A stretch of DNA of 64,000 nucleotides from the NCBI GenBank assembly GCA_964487555.1, contig CAZART010000007.1, positions 16,090-80,089 on the forward strand, written 5' to 3'. Position numbers and translations under genes: made by a program. Of this stretch, positions 18,201 to 26,047 are shown in pieces (positions within the stretch are counted from its first letter, which is position 1; every line of letters begins with the position of its first letter). The notes beneath the pieces are model-generated. The model made no database searches. It had not been told where the DNA came from and saw only the letters and a list, made by a program, of their open reading frames with translations. The DNA is from CAZART01 sp964487555. Lineage in GTDB: Bacteria > Bacteroidota > Rhodothermia > Rhodothermales > VXPQ01.

Positions 18201-19469
18201 AGTCACTGATCCCGACTCGCGATCGATTCGGTTCAAACCGGTCGCCGTGCCGACCCACAAAACCCCCGCACGGTCCTCGTAGATAGACCAAACGTCCGGG
18301 TGATCGAGCGAATTCGGATCGCCGGGAATCGACTCGATATGACCAAATGGGGGTGCATTCCAGGAGAAATAGCTGATTCCACTCGACGTACCCACCCAGA
18401 ATACGCCGGAGCGATCGATGGCCATGGACAGCACCGCGCCGGCGAGCAGACTCATGGGATCGGTCGGATCGTGGCGATAATGAACGAAGGATTCGTCCGA
18501 TTCGACGAATCGATCGAGCCCGCTGTCCGTCCCGATCCACACAGAACCTCCAGGGTCCTGGAAAAGCGAGCGGACGTTCTCGTGGCCAAGGCTGCGCGAT
18601 CGGCCTCGGTCATGGCTATATCGAACGAAATTCTCCGTCTCCGGCAGATAGCGGCTGAGCCCGCCCGGGCTCGCGCCGATCCAGATGCGACCGTCGCGAT
18701 CTTCGAGAATCGCCGTTACGTGATTTCCGGAAAGGCTCATGGGGTCGGACGCGTCGTGGTGGAAGTGCGTCATGACCCCCGTGTCTCTATCGAGGCGCGT
18801 GATGCCGCCCTTGCCGGTACCTATCCAGATATCACCTCGCCGGTCTTCGAGCAGAGCTGTGACACGGTTGTCGCGAAGCGTCCTGCGGTCATCTGAGTCG
18901 TGCTTGTAAGTGACGACTCGACCGGTCTGGAGATCGTACTGATACAATCCGTCGTAGCGCGTGCCCACCCAGAGCCGCCCGTCGCGCGCCATGAGCAGTG
19001 AAAATAGATCGCTGCTTAGGGGTGGCGTATCCACGTAGCCGGGCCTGGCAAATGATTCGGTCCTGGCGTCGTACCGATTCAATCCGCCCCCTTCGGTAGC
19101 GATCCACAAGTCTGCTCCCCCCGCCGAGGCCAGCCCCACGATCCAGGGATGTCGGAGTCCGCTCGTGTCGAAGGCCGTGGGTCTAAAGACGCGGAAGGTG
19201 TGCCCGTCAAAGCGGTTGAGCCCGTCTTCCGTCCCGAACCACATGAATCCGAGCGAGTCCTGGTAGATCGCCGTGACATCGTCTTGTGAGAGCCCATCGT
19301 CGGTGACGAGATGCTGGAACCGGATGGTCCGGTGCTCCGGCAATCTTTGACCGCCTGGTTCCTGAGCGGCGGCGTCACCGAAGCCCACGACGAGCCATAA
19401 CAGCCCGACACAGCTCATTCGCACTCCGAGCGCTGCCCGGAACGGCGAGCACATCCGGTTTATTATCAT
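15273..19469 (-). CDS. Hybrid two-component system protein (propeller-kinase-REC-AraC)
   Basis: 1,398 residues in one chain that combines sensor, kinase and DNA-binding regulator (HTCS). After a signal sequence (possible internal start at 19418, MSCVGLLWLVVGFG) come about fourteen reg_prop-type blades (WFGTEDGLNRFDG, WIGTGKGGITRLD and similar) forming two periplasmic propellers, a Y_Y_Y Ig-like domain (~745-815), one membrane helix near 836, HisKA with His ~886 (NVSHEFRTPLT), HATPase (DNGPGIP, GTGIGLALAKELV), a receiver (~1145-1265, VLLVEDNPEV and LVLSDVMMPRLNG) and an AraC-type HTH (~1300-1395, AIGMSRGHLHRRSQELL). HTCS proteins typically sense oligosaccharides and switch on local uptake genes. 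The ATG overlaps the stop of the upstream kinase gene (ATGA, 19466-19469), so translation is probably coupled. Confidence 0.93.
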   Translation of the reverse strand: MIINRMCSPFRAALGVRMSCVGLLWLVVGFGDAAAQEPGGQRLPEHRTIRFQHLVTDDGLSQDDVTAIYQDSLGFMWFGTEDGLNRFDGHTFRVFRPTAFDTSGLRHPWIVGLASAGGADLWIATEGGGLNRYDARTESFARPGYVDTPPLSSDLFSLLMARDGRLWVGTRYDGLYQYDLQTGRVVTYKHDSDDRRTLRDNRVTALLEDRRGDIWIGTGKGGITRLDRDTGVMTHFHHDASDPMSLSGNHVTAILEDRDGRIWIGASPGGLSRYLPETENFVRYSHDRGRSRSLGHENVRSLFQDPGGSVWIGTDSGLDRFVESDESFVHYRHDPTDPMSLLAGAVLSMAIDRSGVFWVGTSSGISYFSWNAPPFGHIESIPGDPNSLDHPDVWSIYEDRAGVLWVGTATGLNRIDRESGSVTRHPVDDSDLNALHGGAVMGLYEDRAGNFWVGTRYGALHRFDRASGRVVERFLEDPSDSMSLKSDTPWNLFEDSQGRFWVTSGGRGCLSEMDPGSRTFRSICHDPNDTSTPSYDIAHDMIESRSGDFWLGTWGGGLNRYDPETGMFTSFRHEATDLNSPASDFIIALHEDAEGILWLGLYGAGLDRFDPATGEFRHFTQANSDLPNDIVLAIEGDEAGDLWISTYRGLARLSPKSGRIRKYGVADGIQEFEFNSAASFRSASGELFFGGINGVTAFFPGQIRDNAVAPPVVLTALQIRGQPVAVGKEGPLRESLPFVRALTLDHRNRDVAITFAALHYGNPSGNRYRYVLEGYDDAWRSHGFGRTATYTNLPSGRYTFRVQAANSDGVWNEMGAAMTLTILSPPWRSWWAYSLYGLLAVSLLYGLRQYEMNRLGLKNRLGMERVEAEKLRELDRAKSHFFANVSHEFRTPLTLTLGPLDDLRSGLYGPLPDVVVDQVDMARRNAARVLDLINQILEVARLESGRTPLRARRLDLAAFVGRICQIQAPSARRKAIQLDIHLPDAPLPIFANPEHLEKTLSNLLSNALKFTADGGTVRVTVEDGARTARVAIRDNGPGIPAEELKHVFDRFYRVNESDARMQPGTGIGLALAKELVELHGGRLTATSEEGFGSTFVITLLKGREHLSPEQVLEGEIADVLMTDEPEQAREISTTAATGRDVTNHDVTTVLLVEDNPEVRAYVRGHLEPAYRVIEAGDGEEGLAKVRHHLPDLVLSDVMMPRLNGLALCRAIKSDRDTDFIPVILLTAKAAPEDRVDGLKEYADDYIVKPFSVTELRVRIDNLIESRRRLRVRFADANGTTNLAPPNGSTAVDVDFLKQLREKISAHLDDESFSVERLAQAIGMSRGHLHRRSQELLEQSPSDVIRTMRLERAAHLLEIRAGTVSEVAYAVGFKSVSHFSNVFLGHFACRPSEYPPEPA

Positions 19470-21136
19470 GCCGGCAGCCGGATGGTGAACGTGGTCCTGC
19501 CATCCTTCGCACTGTCCACATTGAGCGTGCCGCCGTGTCCTTGCGTCACGATGTCGTAGCTGAGACTAAGACCCAGGCCCGTACCGCTGCCGGCCGGCTT
19601 GGTCGTATAGAAGGGTTCAAAAATTTTGGACTGCTCGGCTTCGGCAATACCGGGTCCGTTATCCTCCACGCTGATGAGTACCTCTCCGTCGGCTCGCTTC
19701 GTCTTGACGACGACCCGAGGCTCGTAGGTCTCGTCGGTGCCGGCCGCTTTCTCGTACACGGCATCGAAGGCGTTACCGACGAGATTCACGATGACCCGGC
19801 CCATTTCCTGCGGCACGATCTCAACGTCTTTCACGAGTGGATCGAAATCCCGTACGATGTCTGCGTTGAAATCGGGGGTGCGGGCGCGCTTTCCGTGATA
19901 GGCGAGGCTCACGTACTCATCGACGAGCGCATTGAGGTCCGACGGACGGCGCTCGCCGGGCGTGCCGCGCGAGTGGTCGAGCATGGATCTGACGATGCCG
20001 TCGGCGCGGGCGCCGTGGTGCTCGATCTTTCGGGCCATCTCTTGTACGGATGCGAGCGACGCCGACAGTTCTTCCCGAACCGCGCCCTCGATCCTGCCGC
20101 CAAACCCGTCTAGATCCTCCCGGATATCTTCCGCGAGATCGACGACGACTGAAGCGAAGTTGTTGATGAAATTCAGCGGATTCTTAATTTCGTGGGCGAT
20201 TCCGGCGGTAAGCGAACCCAGGGAGGCCATTTTTTCGGCCTGCACGAGCTGCGCCTGCGTCTTGATCAAGTGGGCGAGTGAATTTTCGAGTTCTTTCGTG
20301 CGCTCGGCGAGGCGTTCGGCCATCTGATTGAAGCTAGCCGCTACGTCTGCGAGCTCGTCACGTGTCAGAATCTGTATGCGATGATCCAGCTCGCCCGAGC
20401 CGATCTTCTCAGCGCCGGAACGGAGCTCTGAAACCGCCCGAACGATGTCGCGGGAGATGACGTACGCAAGGAGCGTTCCCACGAGCGCAGAGAGAAGAAA
20501 ACTTATCCACGCCAGACGTTCAAACATCCGATCCGTGCTGACGAAGGCCGCATTCACACGGGCAAGTTCCTGTCCCTCCATCTCGACGGCACGTGGAAGA
20601 TCTTCCGTCAGGAGCTCCGTAGCAAGGGGATCCGCCCGAATGTAGAGCTCCTCGATCGCTCTGGAGGGATCTTCCCACTGATAGTCGTAGAACCGCTTCC
20701 ACGAAGCCGACAGCGCGCGTGTTTTTTCGTTGAGGCGCGAGGCCTCCTCACGGCGATCCGCATTCGCGTGAGCCTCGGCGATGCGAAGAAGCGTGACGAC
20801 CGTGTCAATGCCGCTCGCAAACCGCATCCGCTCGGATTCCGACGGAGCCGCACCTTCTTGCGCGCCAAAAACACCGGCGGACATGAGATCAACGAACTTC
20901 TTCTGATCTTCCAACAGGTCCATCGCGTCGGTCAGGACCGCCTGTCGCTCGATCGCGCGCTGCAGCTCCTGGAACACCTGATTCCTCTGATAGGCGCCCC
21001 AGTAGAACACGCCGATGTTAAACGCACCGAGCGCCAGGAAAACGCCGAAGGCCGTGATGAGCTTGGCGCGAATCGAGCGGCCCGTCGGAAGACGCGCCGT
21101 CCACGTCTCATCATACCGATTCGCCGAGTCATTCAT
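19466..21136 (-). CDS. HAMP-domain sensor histidine kinase
   Basis: 556 residues. One membrane helix near 25-45 (LITAFGVFLALGAFNIGVFYW), a periplasmic four-helix-bundle-like sensor (~50-200), a second membrane helix (AWISFLLSALVGTLLAYVI), HAMP (~220-275), a short coil, then HisKA with His ~315 (GIAHEIKNPLNFINNF) and an HATPase domain with N and G boxes (NLVGNAFDAV, DNGPGIAEAE, GTGLGLSLSYDIV). Its start overlaps the stop of the upstream periplasmic-protein gene and its stop overlaps the start of the hybrid two-component gene, both by ATGA, which indicates one tightly coupled operon. Kinases of this class sit next to small PstS-like proteins and porins in other bacteria. The HTCS downstream supplies the only receiver inside the operon. 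Confidence 0.92.
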   Translation of the reverse strand: MNDSANRYDETWTARLPTGRSIRAKLITAFGVFLALGAFNIGVFYWGAYQRNQVFQELQRAIERQAVLTDAMDLLEDQKKFVDLMSAGVFGAQEGAAPSESERMRFASGIDTVVTLLRIAEAHANADRREEASRLNEKTRALSASWKRFYDYQWEDPSRAIEELYIRADPLATELLTEDLPRAVEMEGQELARVNAAFVSTDRMFERLAWISFLLSALVGTLLAYVISRDIVRAVSELRSGAEKIGSGELDHRIQILTRDELADVAASFNQMAERLAERTKELENSLAHLIKTQAQLVQAEKMASLGSLTAGIAHEIKNPLNFINNFASVVVDLAEDIREDLDGFGGRIEGAVREELSASLASVQEMARKIEHHGARADGIVRSMLDHSRGTPGERRPSDLNALVDEYVSLAYHGKRARTPDFNADIVRDFDPLVKDVEIVPQEMGRVIVNLVGNAFDAVYEKAAGTDETYEPRVVVKTKRADGEVLISVEDNGPGIAEAEQSKIFEPFYTTKPAGSGTGLGLSLSYDIVTQGHGGTLNVDSAKDGRTTFTIRLPA

Positions 21137-21642
21137 CGCAATGGATAACCCGGATCTGTCGGCGCCTTCCCGTCGATGCGCAGTACTTTCATACCAGCAC
21201 CCACGTCCGCCGCCCGCATGAAGGTGATGGACCCGGGCAGCGCCCGAACCAGCTCGTGCGCCATCTCCGTGCTGTAGACAATCTTGGGGCCGGAGGTGAC
21301 TTCTGAGCGAAATATTTTGGCGATCCAGTACTGGCGAAACTGACCTTCATTCATCTCATAGATGTGCTTCAGCACGGCGTCGCGCTCGTACGCCTCCGGC
21401 GCACGGACGAGTAGCGTGATTCTCTTGCGGTCGCTCCAGAACTGCTGATCCCCCATGAAGATCTTGCGGAGCTGGGAAAACGTGAGATTATCCGCGTCGA
21501 CACCTGAATGTACGACGATGGCGATCGACCTCTGCGAGGTCTGGCTGTGCGCCATGGGCACAATGCCGAACTGCCCAACGATGAGCAAACCGACCACGCA
21601 CAAAAAATTCCGGCCGTGCCGACGTATCGATGGCATCATCAT
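21133..21642 (-). CDS. Small PstS-like periplasmic binding protein
   Basis: 169 residues from three consecutive possible ATGs (21642, 21639, 21636). Signal peptide (RRHGRNFLCVVGLLIVGQFGIV...AHSQ), then ~135 residues resembling the short PBP-like proteins annotated as phosphate ABC transporter substrate-binding: TFSQLRKIFMGDQQFWSDRKRI, a central FRQYWIAKIF and a terminal PGSITFMRAADV. It is about half the length of a true PstS, and no PstCAB transporter is nearby, so transport is unlikely. Its place between an outer-membrane barrel and a HAMP kinase, with an ATGA overlap into the kinase, suggests a ligand-binding partner that feeds the kinase. The ligand is unknown; phosphate is only a family-level guess. 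Confidence 0.8.
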   Translation of the reverse strand: MMMPSIRRHGRNFLCVVGLLIVGQFGIVPMAHSQTSQRSIAIVVHSGVDADNLTFSQLRKIFMGDQQFWSDRKRITLLVRAPEAYERDAVLKHIYEMNEGQFRQYWIAKIFRSEVTSGPKIVYSTEMAHELVRALPGSITFMRAADVGAGMKVLRIDGKAPTDPGYPLR

Positions 21643-21713
21643 GACTGTTGCTACTTAAATGCGACTCCTCACCGATCACCGGCCACACTAGGGCTGATCG
21701 TGGGATTCGAATG

Positions 21714-22796
21714 TCAGTGTCCTGAATATTGATTTGGAAACACAAAACTAAGCTGCAGGGCGAGGCTGTGGAATCGATCGCTCGTCACCATCCGCTCATT
21801 TCGATATTCTATCTTTAGTGCCGCGAGCATCGCGAAGTCATACCGAAGCCCGGCGACGAACGCTTGATGGTCGAGACCCGACGTACCAAAAACAGGATCC
21901 CCTCGGTCGGTGGTTATTTCTTCCCACCTCGCGTAAGGCTTCAGAATTTCGAACGGCGACGGAAGCCGGTAGGCGACCTGCACGTAGTAGCCGTCACTCG
22001 TCGTCGCGTCCGCACCGGACCGATCCGGCGTATGGATGATATGGGCATATTCGACGATGAGCTCCGGTGTCTCCGTCTGCAGCGCCAGATGGCCCGATAT
22101 TATGGTTTCGTCGACCGCGCCTACGTCCGCGGCGATGCGATCTCGATACGCCGATGCGCCGATCATCAGTCCGAATACGGCAGCCGGACGCAGATTCACA
22201 CCGGCCAGCCACGCCCGATGCCGGTTGACGTCACCGGCATCTCCGGCCCGCGCGACGTTGTCGTGCCTTCCATTCCCCACGCCGAAGAAATAACCCGGCA
22301 CGAGATTCGTCTTCGGGAAACTACCCTCCACCTGCAGTCCCACGAAATGGACCGGAATAAAGCGACTTCCGAATTTGATCATTTCCGGCCGGGCCACAGA
22401 GGTCTGCAGCCAAAGACCGTGATGATATGCCGTGTTCCAGAATCCGAGAGGCGTATGATACCGTCCAGCCGAAAACTTGAGGTGGTCACCTACTTCGTAG
22501 CGGACCATTAGCCGCTCCACTTCTACGCCAAACTCGGTGGGTCGCGGCGTTGCACTCACCTCACCGAAGAAGGCGAGGTGGTCCGTCAGACCCGCGGCCA
22601 CGTGCCCAACAAGCTGGCCAAGCCGAAATCCGTCGGCGCCCGTCCCTTCGGTGGCTAAGTAATTGATGTCGCTAAACCCGAGAACCTGGGCCTCCTGGGC
22701 ATGCGCGGAACCGCTCGTTCCGATTCCGACGCAGCTGCAGGCGAGTAGTAGAACGATGCCGTTTGTATGCATCGCCTCGAGCGTTTTTCCGAGCAT
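21714..22796 (-). CDS. Outer-membrane beta-barrel (porin-like) protein
   Basis: About 360 residues from the ATG at 22796; 22826 and 22772 are alternatives, and 22796 was preferred because it gives a signal peptide with a charged start (MLGKTLEAMHTNGIVLLLACSC...SAHAQ). The mature part has the alternating polar/aromatic pattern of a barrel (FRLGQLVGHVAAGLTDHLAFFGEV, VRYEVGDHLKFSAGRYHTPLGFWN, VEYAHII, YVQVAYRLP) and ends in strand-like LALQLSFVF followed by a short tail. It resembles OprO/OprP-type and related porins next to small PstS-like proteins. The AGRYHTPLGFWN segment is typical of that group. It is the first gene of the four-gene operon that runs on to the PstS-like protein (71-bp gap), the HAMP kinase and the HTCS. 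Substrate is not readable from sequence. Confidence 0.82.
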   Translation of the reverse strand: MLGKTLEAMHTNGIVLLLACSCVGIGTSGSAHAQEAQVLGFSDINYLATEGTGADGFRLGQLVGHVAAGLTDHLAFFGEVSATPRPTEFGVEVERLMVRYEVGDHLKFSAGRYHTPLGFWNTAYHHGLWLQTSVARPEMIKFGSRFIPVHFVGLQVEGSFPKTNLVPGYFFGVGNGRHDNVARAGDAGDVNRHRAWLAGVNLRPAAVFGLMIGASAYRDRIAADVGAVDETIISGHLALQTETPELIVEYAHIIHTPDRSGADATTSDGYYVQVAYRLPSPFEILKPYARWEEITTDRGDPVFGTSGLDHQAFVAGLRYDFAMLAALKIEYRNERMVTSDRFHSLALQLSFVFPNQYSGH

Positions 22797-23143
22797 AGTA
22801 GACGAGGGACGTGAGACTTGCCGCAAATGCCCACGGGCGGGCGCTTCTCGAGCGATCGTATGCCGTGCCGTATTTGACGATCGACCGAGATGCTGAAGTT
22901 AACGTAAGGAAAAAGAGGGATACTTACGTTGAGGCGAAAGGCAATTGCGTTTTCATTTCATGACGACCGGCGTCCCCTTCCATCAACGCTCATTGCCATC
23001 GGATCATTACGGTGCAGGGCTCCGCCGAACGACCCTCTGCCCGCATAACTGCGCGGCGAGCCATGAAAACGGCCCTCACGCCGTAGTGGGCGGAGGACCG
23101 ATCGTCGAATTAAGAATCAGTTAAGAGAGGAGGATGAAAGCGC
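22797..23143. other. Intergenic region upstream of the porin-kinase operon
   Basis: About 350 bp without a convincing gene, between the porin start and a lipoprotein stop. It should hold the operon promoter, but no exact TTTG/TAnnTTTG pair was found. The one clear structure is the inverted repeat at 22901-22930. No good terminator for the lipoprotein gene was seen. Confidence 0.6.
22901..22930. promoter_or_regulatory. Perfect inverted repeat upstream of porin-kinase operon
   Basis: AACGTAAG (22901-22908) and CTTACGTT (22923-22930) form a perfect 8-bp inverted repeat with a 14-bp purine-rich centre, about 105 bp upstream of the porin start codon. This is a fitting place for an operator of the operon's own AraC-type HTCS, or for a leader hairpin. 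The function is inferred. Confidence 0.45.
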
Positions 23144-23722
23144 CTACTGAACGAACGGCAGGAAGACGTCGTCGCTTCCGACGGCATCAAAGCTGCCTTC
23201 AATGGTGACGTCGAGCTCCTGACCGTCCGTAAAATCGAAGCCCGACGCGTTGATCTCAAAATCGCCTTCTAGGCGGCTGCTGCTCGATTCGGTGATCGTG
23301 AGAACGCCGCCCTCAGATAGGTAGGTGATCGCCTGCGTTTCGCCCAGGGACGCAACCATCACGAACTCGTCGTTGGGAATGTCTTCATCCTCCTGATCTA
23401 GATCGACGATAGAATAGCTACCGACAGCGGGTCGGCCGGAATTCCGGCCCATGAAGGCGTATTTCTGGGCTTGGGTCGTTACGTCCTGCGTTTCGGAGAA
23501 ATAGATAACGAACACGTTCTCGCCGGTCTCCGGGTCCTGAGCCTCGCCAAAGAAAGCGAAGCCGTCCATCGACGTTTCGGCATCTCCGGCGACGTCCATA
23601 CGGAAGGAGGCGAATGGCCGATCGTCATCGTCATCGTTTGCACTGTTCGAGTCGCAGGCCGCCAATGCCAGCACGAGCATGGCGACTAAGGAAAAGGTCG
23701 ATATTCTCTCGATTCGAGGCAT
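23144..23722 (-). CDS. Lipoprotein, DUF6252-like
   Basis: 192 residues. Signal peptide II with lipobox LALAAC (Cys23), then a short acidic linker (DSNSANDDDDD) and a ~150-residue beta-rich domain. The segments YLSEGGVLTITESSSSRLEGDFEINASG and DGQELDVTIEGSFDAV resemble the DUF6252 type of Bacteroidota lipoproteins, in which a T/S-rich strand precedes an F-x-F-x-A strand; that match is from memory and should be treated as tentative. The poly-Asp linker directly after the lipidated Cys could influence surface or outer-membrane sorting. The gene stands alone, divergent from the lipoprotein at 23944. No catalytic residues are evident. Confidence 0.8.
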   Translation of the reverse strand: MPRIERISTFSLVAMLVLALAACDSNSANDDDDDRPFASFRMDVAGDAETSMDGFAFFGEAQDPETGENVFVIYFSETQDVTTQAQKYAFMGRNSGRPAVGSYSIVDLDQEDEDIPNDEFVMVASLGETQAITYLSEGGVLTITESSSSRLEGDFEINASGFDFTDGQELDVTIEGSFDAVGSDDVFLPFVQ

Positions 23723-23943
23723 AACTTCGTTGGTCCGGTTAATGTATCGATGGCCGAATCGCAGGCGATACCTCCGCCCGCTATCCCCATATGTGAGAAA
23801 TCATCACGGCGCGGGTCACGCTCCTTCTCGCCGCTCTGTGACGAACCTGTAACGCTTCAGGGCTTAGTGGTCCGTATTGAAAACGATTGGCACATGGACC
23901 GTAGAAGGACCACGCCGAAAATCTCATCTCACGTCAGTACCTC

Positions 23944-24750
23944 ATGCGAATCACGCCGATCCTCTTCAGCATATCCCTCCTCATCTTCGCCGGCTGCGGC
24001 GCAGCCAATCGGGCGATGGATGCGGCCGTAGATCGAGCGGCACAGCGAACGGGCGAAGCCGTCGGCGAACAGGTTGGCCAGATGGCCGGATCGATGCTTG
24101 CGGCTCAATTTCCCGATACCTGGTCGACACGCTGGACGACGTTGTATGTGAATTATCTATTCGGTGTCGCCTTTCATTCAGGCTCGTATTCGGTGGTAGA
24201 TGAGGCGTATGAGCCTGGGGAATGGACGAGGTGGCAGGTCGTCAATCAGTCGTCGGCACCCGGCGGCATCATTGAGCGTGCTTTTGTGGGGCGAAGCGAC
24301 GACGGCCGAGAAGTGTGGCGCATCGAGTACACGAATCCCGAAGAGGATGAAGCGATCGTGCTCGAAGGGCTGTTCAGTCCCGGCCGGACCGAGCTCATCC
24401 GCCTGAGAAGCAAGTTTCCCGGAGAAGACGAGCAGGAGCTTCCGGTAGAGGAAGGGGCCTTCACGTACGCGGAGCCCGTCCAGCTTACCGAAGAGAGCGT
24501 CGAAGGAGCCACTGTCGGCGTTGAGAATGTCACCGTGCCCGCCGGATCGTTCGAAGCACGCCACGTGCGATACGGGGCCGCCGGCTCTACGCTGGATTGG
24601 TGGCTCGACGAGGAAGTACCTGGCGATCTCGTGAGATACTCCCAAAGCGCCCGCAATGGAGATGAAGACGGCGAGGGAGCACCGGAATCCTGGGTCGTTG
24701 AATTGACAAACTACGGAGACGATGCAGAAAGTACGCTCGGCCTCATGTAG
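23944..24750 (+). CDS. Lipoprotein of unknown function
   Basis: 268 residues from the ATG at 23944. Lipobox LLIFAGC (Cys18) and a short amphipathic helix with small residues (AMDAAVDRAAQRTGEAVGEQVGQMAG, about 20-55) precede a beta-rich domain with many W/Y residues (YVNYLFGVAFHSGSYSVVDEAYEPGEWTRW, VWRIEYTN). A later stretch, VENVTVPAGSFEARHVRYG, is like the substrate-binding strands of DUF3108/LolA-like proteins, in which VTVPAGxFxxxxV is common; the overall fold may therefore be lipocalin- or LolA-like. That is an inference. It is convergent with an NlpC/P60 gene and divergent from another lipoprotein, so it is probably a single-gene unit. Confidence 0.8.
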   Translation: MRITPILFSISLLIFAGCGAANRAMDAAVDRAAQRTGEAVGEQVGQMAGSMLAAQFPDTWSTRWTTLYVNYLFGVAFHSGSYSVVDEAYEPGEWTRWQVVNQSSAPGGIIERAFVGRSDDGREVWRIEYTNPEEDEAIVLEGLFSPGRTELIRLRSKFPGEDEQELPVEEGAFTYAEPVQLTEESVEGATVGVENVTVPAGSFEARHVRYGAAGSTLDWWLDEEVPGDLVRYSQSARNGDEDGEGAPESWVVELTNYGDDAESTLGLM

Positions 24751-24754
24751 GCGT

Positions 24755-24807
24755 CCGTTCCGTGCCGACACTCGCCACGTCCTCTAGTTGAGCCGTTCCG
24801 TGCCGAC
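24755..24807 (+). repeat. 15-bp direct repeat between convergent genes
   Basis: CCGTTCCGTGCCGAC occurs exactly twice (24755-24769 and 24793-24807), 38 bp apart, in the 139-bp gap between two convergent genes. No clear terminator hairpin was recognised here. The meaning is unknown; a short duplication is the simplest explanation. Confidence 0.7.
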
Positions 24808-24889
24808 CTCGTGCAGCCCGGCTGTCGAGCGAGGTGACCGCCTCCTCCCTCCTCTCTCATGGGTCGGGGTTCTGAGACATCCCGTGAAT

Positions 24890-25957
24890 CTACCACGACT
24901 CACCGTCGGCAAGTACTCGTCGGGCCCGCACGAAGTGATTTCGAAACCAGGTGCCGCGGGGGCTCGAGAGGTCGTCGTACCCAACGCCGCCGCCGCTCTT
25001 GCTTGAGTGCAGGATGCGCCCGTCACCGGCATAGATCGCGACGTGGTCGATGCGGCTGCCGTTCGACGCGAAAAACATCAGGTCACCCGGCTCGAGGCTT
25101 TCGAGATCTGAAGGGAGTGCGACGCCGGCATGCGCCTGATCGCGCGATACACGTGGCAGCGTGACGCCGGTCTTCGCGTAGACGTACTGCACAAGGCCTG
25201 AGCAATCGAAGCCGGTTGAAGGAAGGCTTCCGCCCCAACGGTAGTGCACACCCAGAAAGTCGTCTGCAATATCAATGGTACGAGCGGCGGCCGACGCGCG
25301 CGCGGAAACGGCAGGTGGCGGTACCGTCACTTCCATGACAGCCGCGGCGCGGACAGGAATGGCGGGCGCCGTCGGAATCCGACCTGGGGGCTCTTCGACG
25401 GTTCTACTGCGCTTTCCGGCACCGCCGAATGTAATGGACAGGCTGGCGCGATGCTCCCAGCCCGGATGCATGCCGTCGTGGAGATCGCGGTTGTCGTGGG
25501 CGGAAAACGGCGTTCGGTAGCGCGATTCGACCTGAATTCCGAAATAGTCGCTTAGCTGAACGTGAATGCCCCCACCGGAGCTCCCGACCATTCCGCTGCG
25601 ATCGGCAGAGGCGCGTCCCGTCACACCCATTCCGACGGTGCCGTACGGCGCGACACCCGTGGCGTGCGGTAGGCCGAGCGGGAAGTAGAGCAGATCGGCC
25701 TCCCCGCTCCAGGGCGGCCCGTCGATCCGCCAATCGGGAACGTATTCAGACGCACGATCGGGGCTCTGGGTGCCGATGCTGAACCCCATGCGGAATCCGA
25801 CATCATTCTTGACGCCGGTCAGTGAGGCGCCGGCTACGATCGGAGTTCCGGCTAATGAGCCGTCTACACTCATGTGTGATCCAACCAGCCACTGCGACGA
25901 GCCGGGAACGGCAAGCGCGGCTTGCACGAGAACGAGGAGAGCGAAACGATAAAACAC
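24890..25957 (-). CDS. Exported NlpC/P60 peptidoglycan hydrolase with N-terminal barrel-like domain
   Basis: 355 residues. Signal peptide MFYRFALLVLVQAALAVPGSSQ. Residues ~23-180 look like a small outer-membrane-type beta-barrel (GFRMGFSIGTQS, GVAPYGTVGMGVTG, YFGIQVESRYRTP, HRASLSITFGG), followed by a Pro/Ala linker (~185-225) and an NlpC/P60 domain (~228-350). The catalytic triad is visible: Cys252 in FDCSGLVQYVY, His305 in RIDHVAIYAG, and His317. Such enzymes cleave the D-Glu-meso-diaminopimelate bond in stem peptides. Fusion to a barrel-like domain is unusual and could anchor the hydrolase at the outer membrane. It stands about 90 bp after the secreted sorting-tail gene on the same strand. 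Confidence 0.9.
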   Translation of the reverse strand: MFYRFALLVLVQAALAVPGSSQWLVGSHMSVDGSLAGTPIVAGASLTGVKNDVGFRMGFSIGTQSPDRASEYVPDWRIDGPPWSGEADLLYFPLGLPHATGVAPYGTVGMGVTGRASADRSGMVGSSGGGIHVQLSDYFGIQVESRYRTPFSAHDNRDLHDGMHPGWEHRASLSITFGGAGKRSRTVEEPPGRIPTAPAIPVRAAAVMEVTVPPPAVSARASAAARTIDIADDFLGVHYRWGGSLPSTGFDCSGLVQYVYAKTGVTLPRVSRDQAHAGVALPSDLESLEPGDLMFFASNGSRIDHVAIYAGDGRILHSSKSGGGVGYDDLSSPRGTWFRNHFVRARRVLADGESW

Positions 25958-26047
25958 GGAACGGCCTGGTCAACTTCAGGATGCGGGTTTCCTTCGGTAT
26001 CGACCGTACCGCCGATTCCTAAATTCTTGACAAGCTCGGCCGAATGG

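Noticed and set aside
23723..23943. Divergent promoter pair between two lipoproteins
   Set aside because: Position is right but no TTTG/TAnnTTTG pair was found on either strand.
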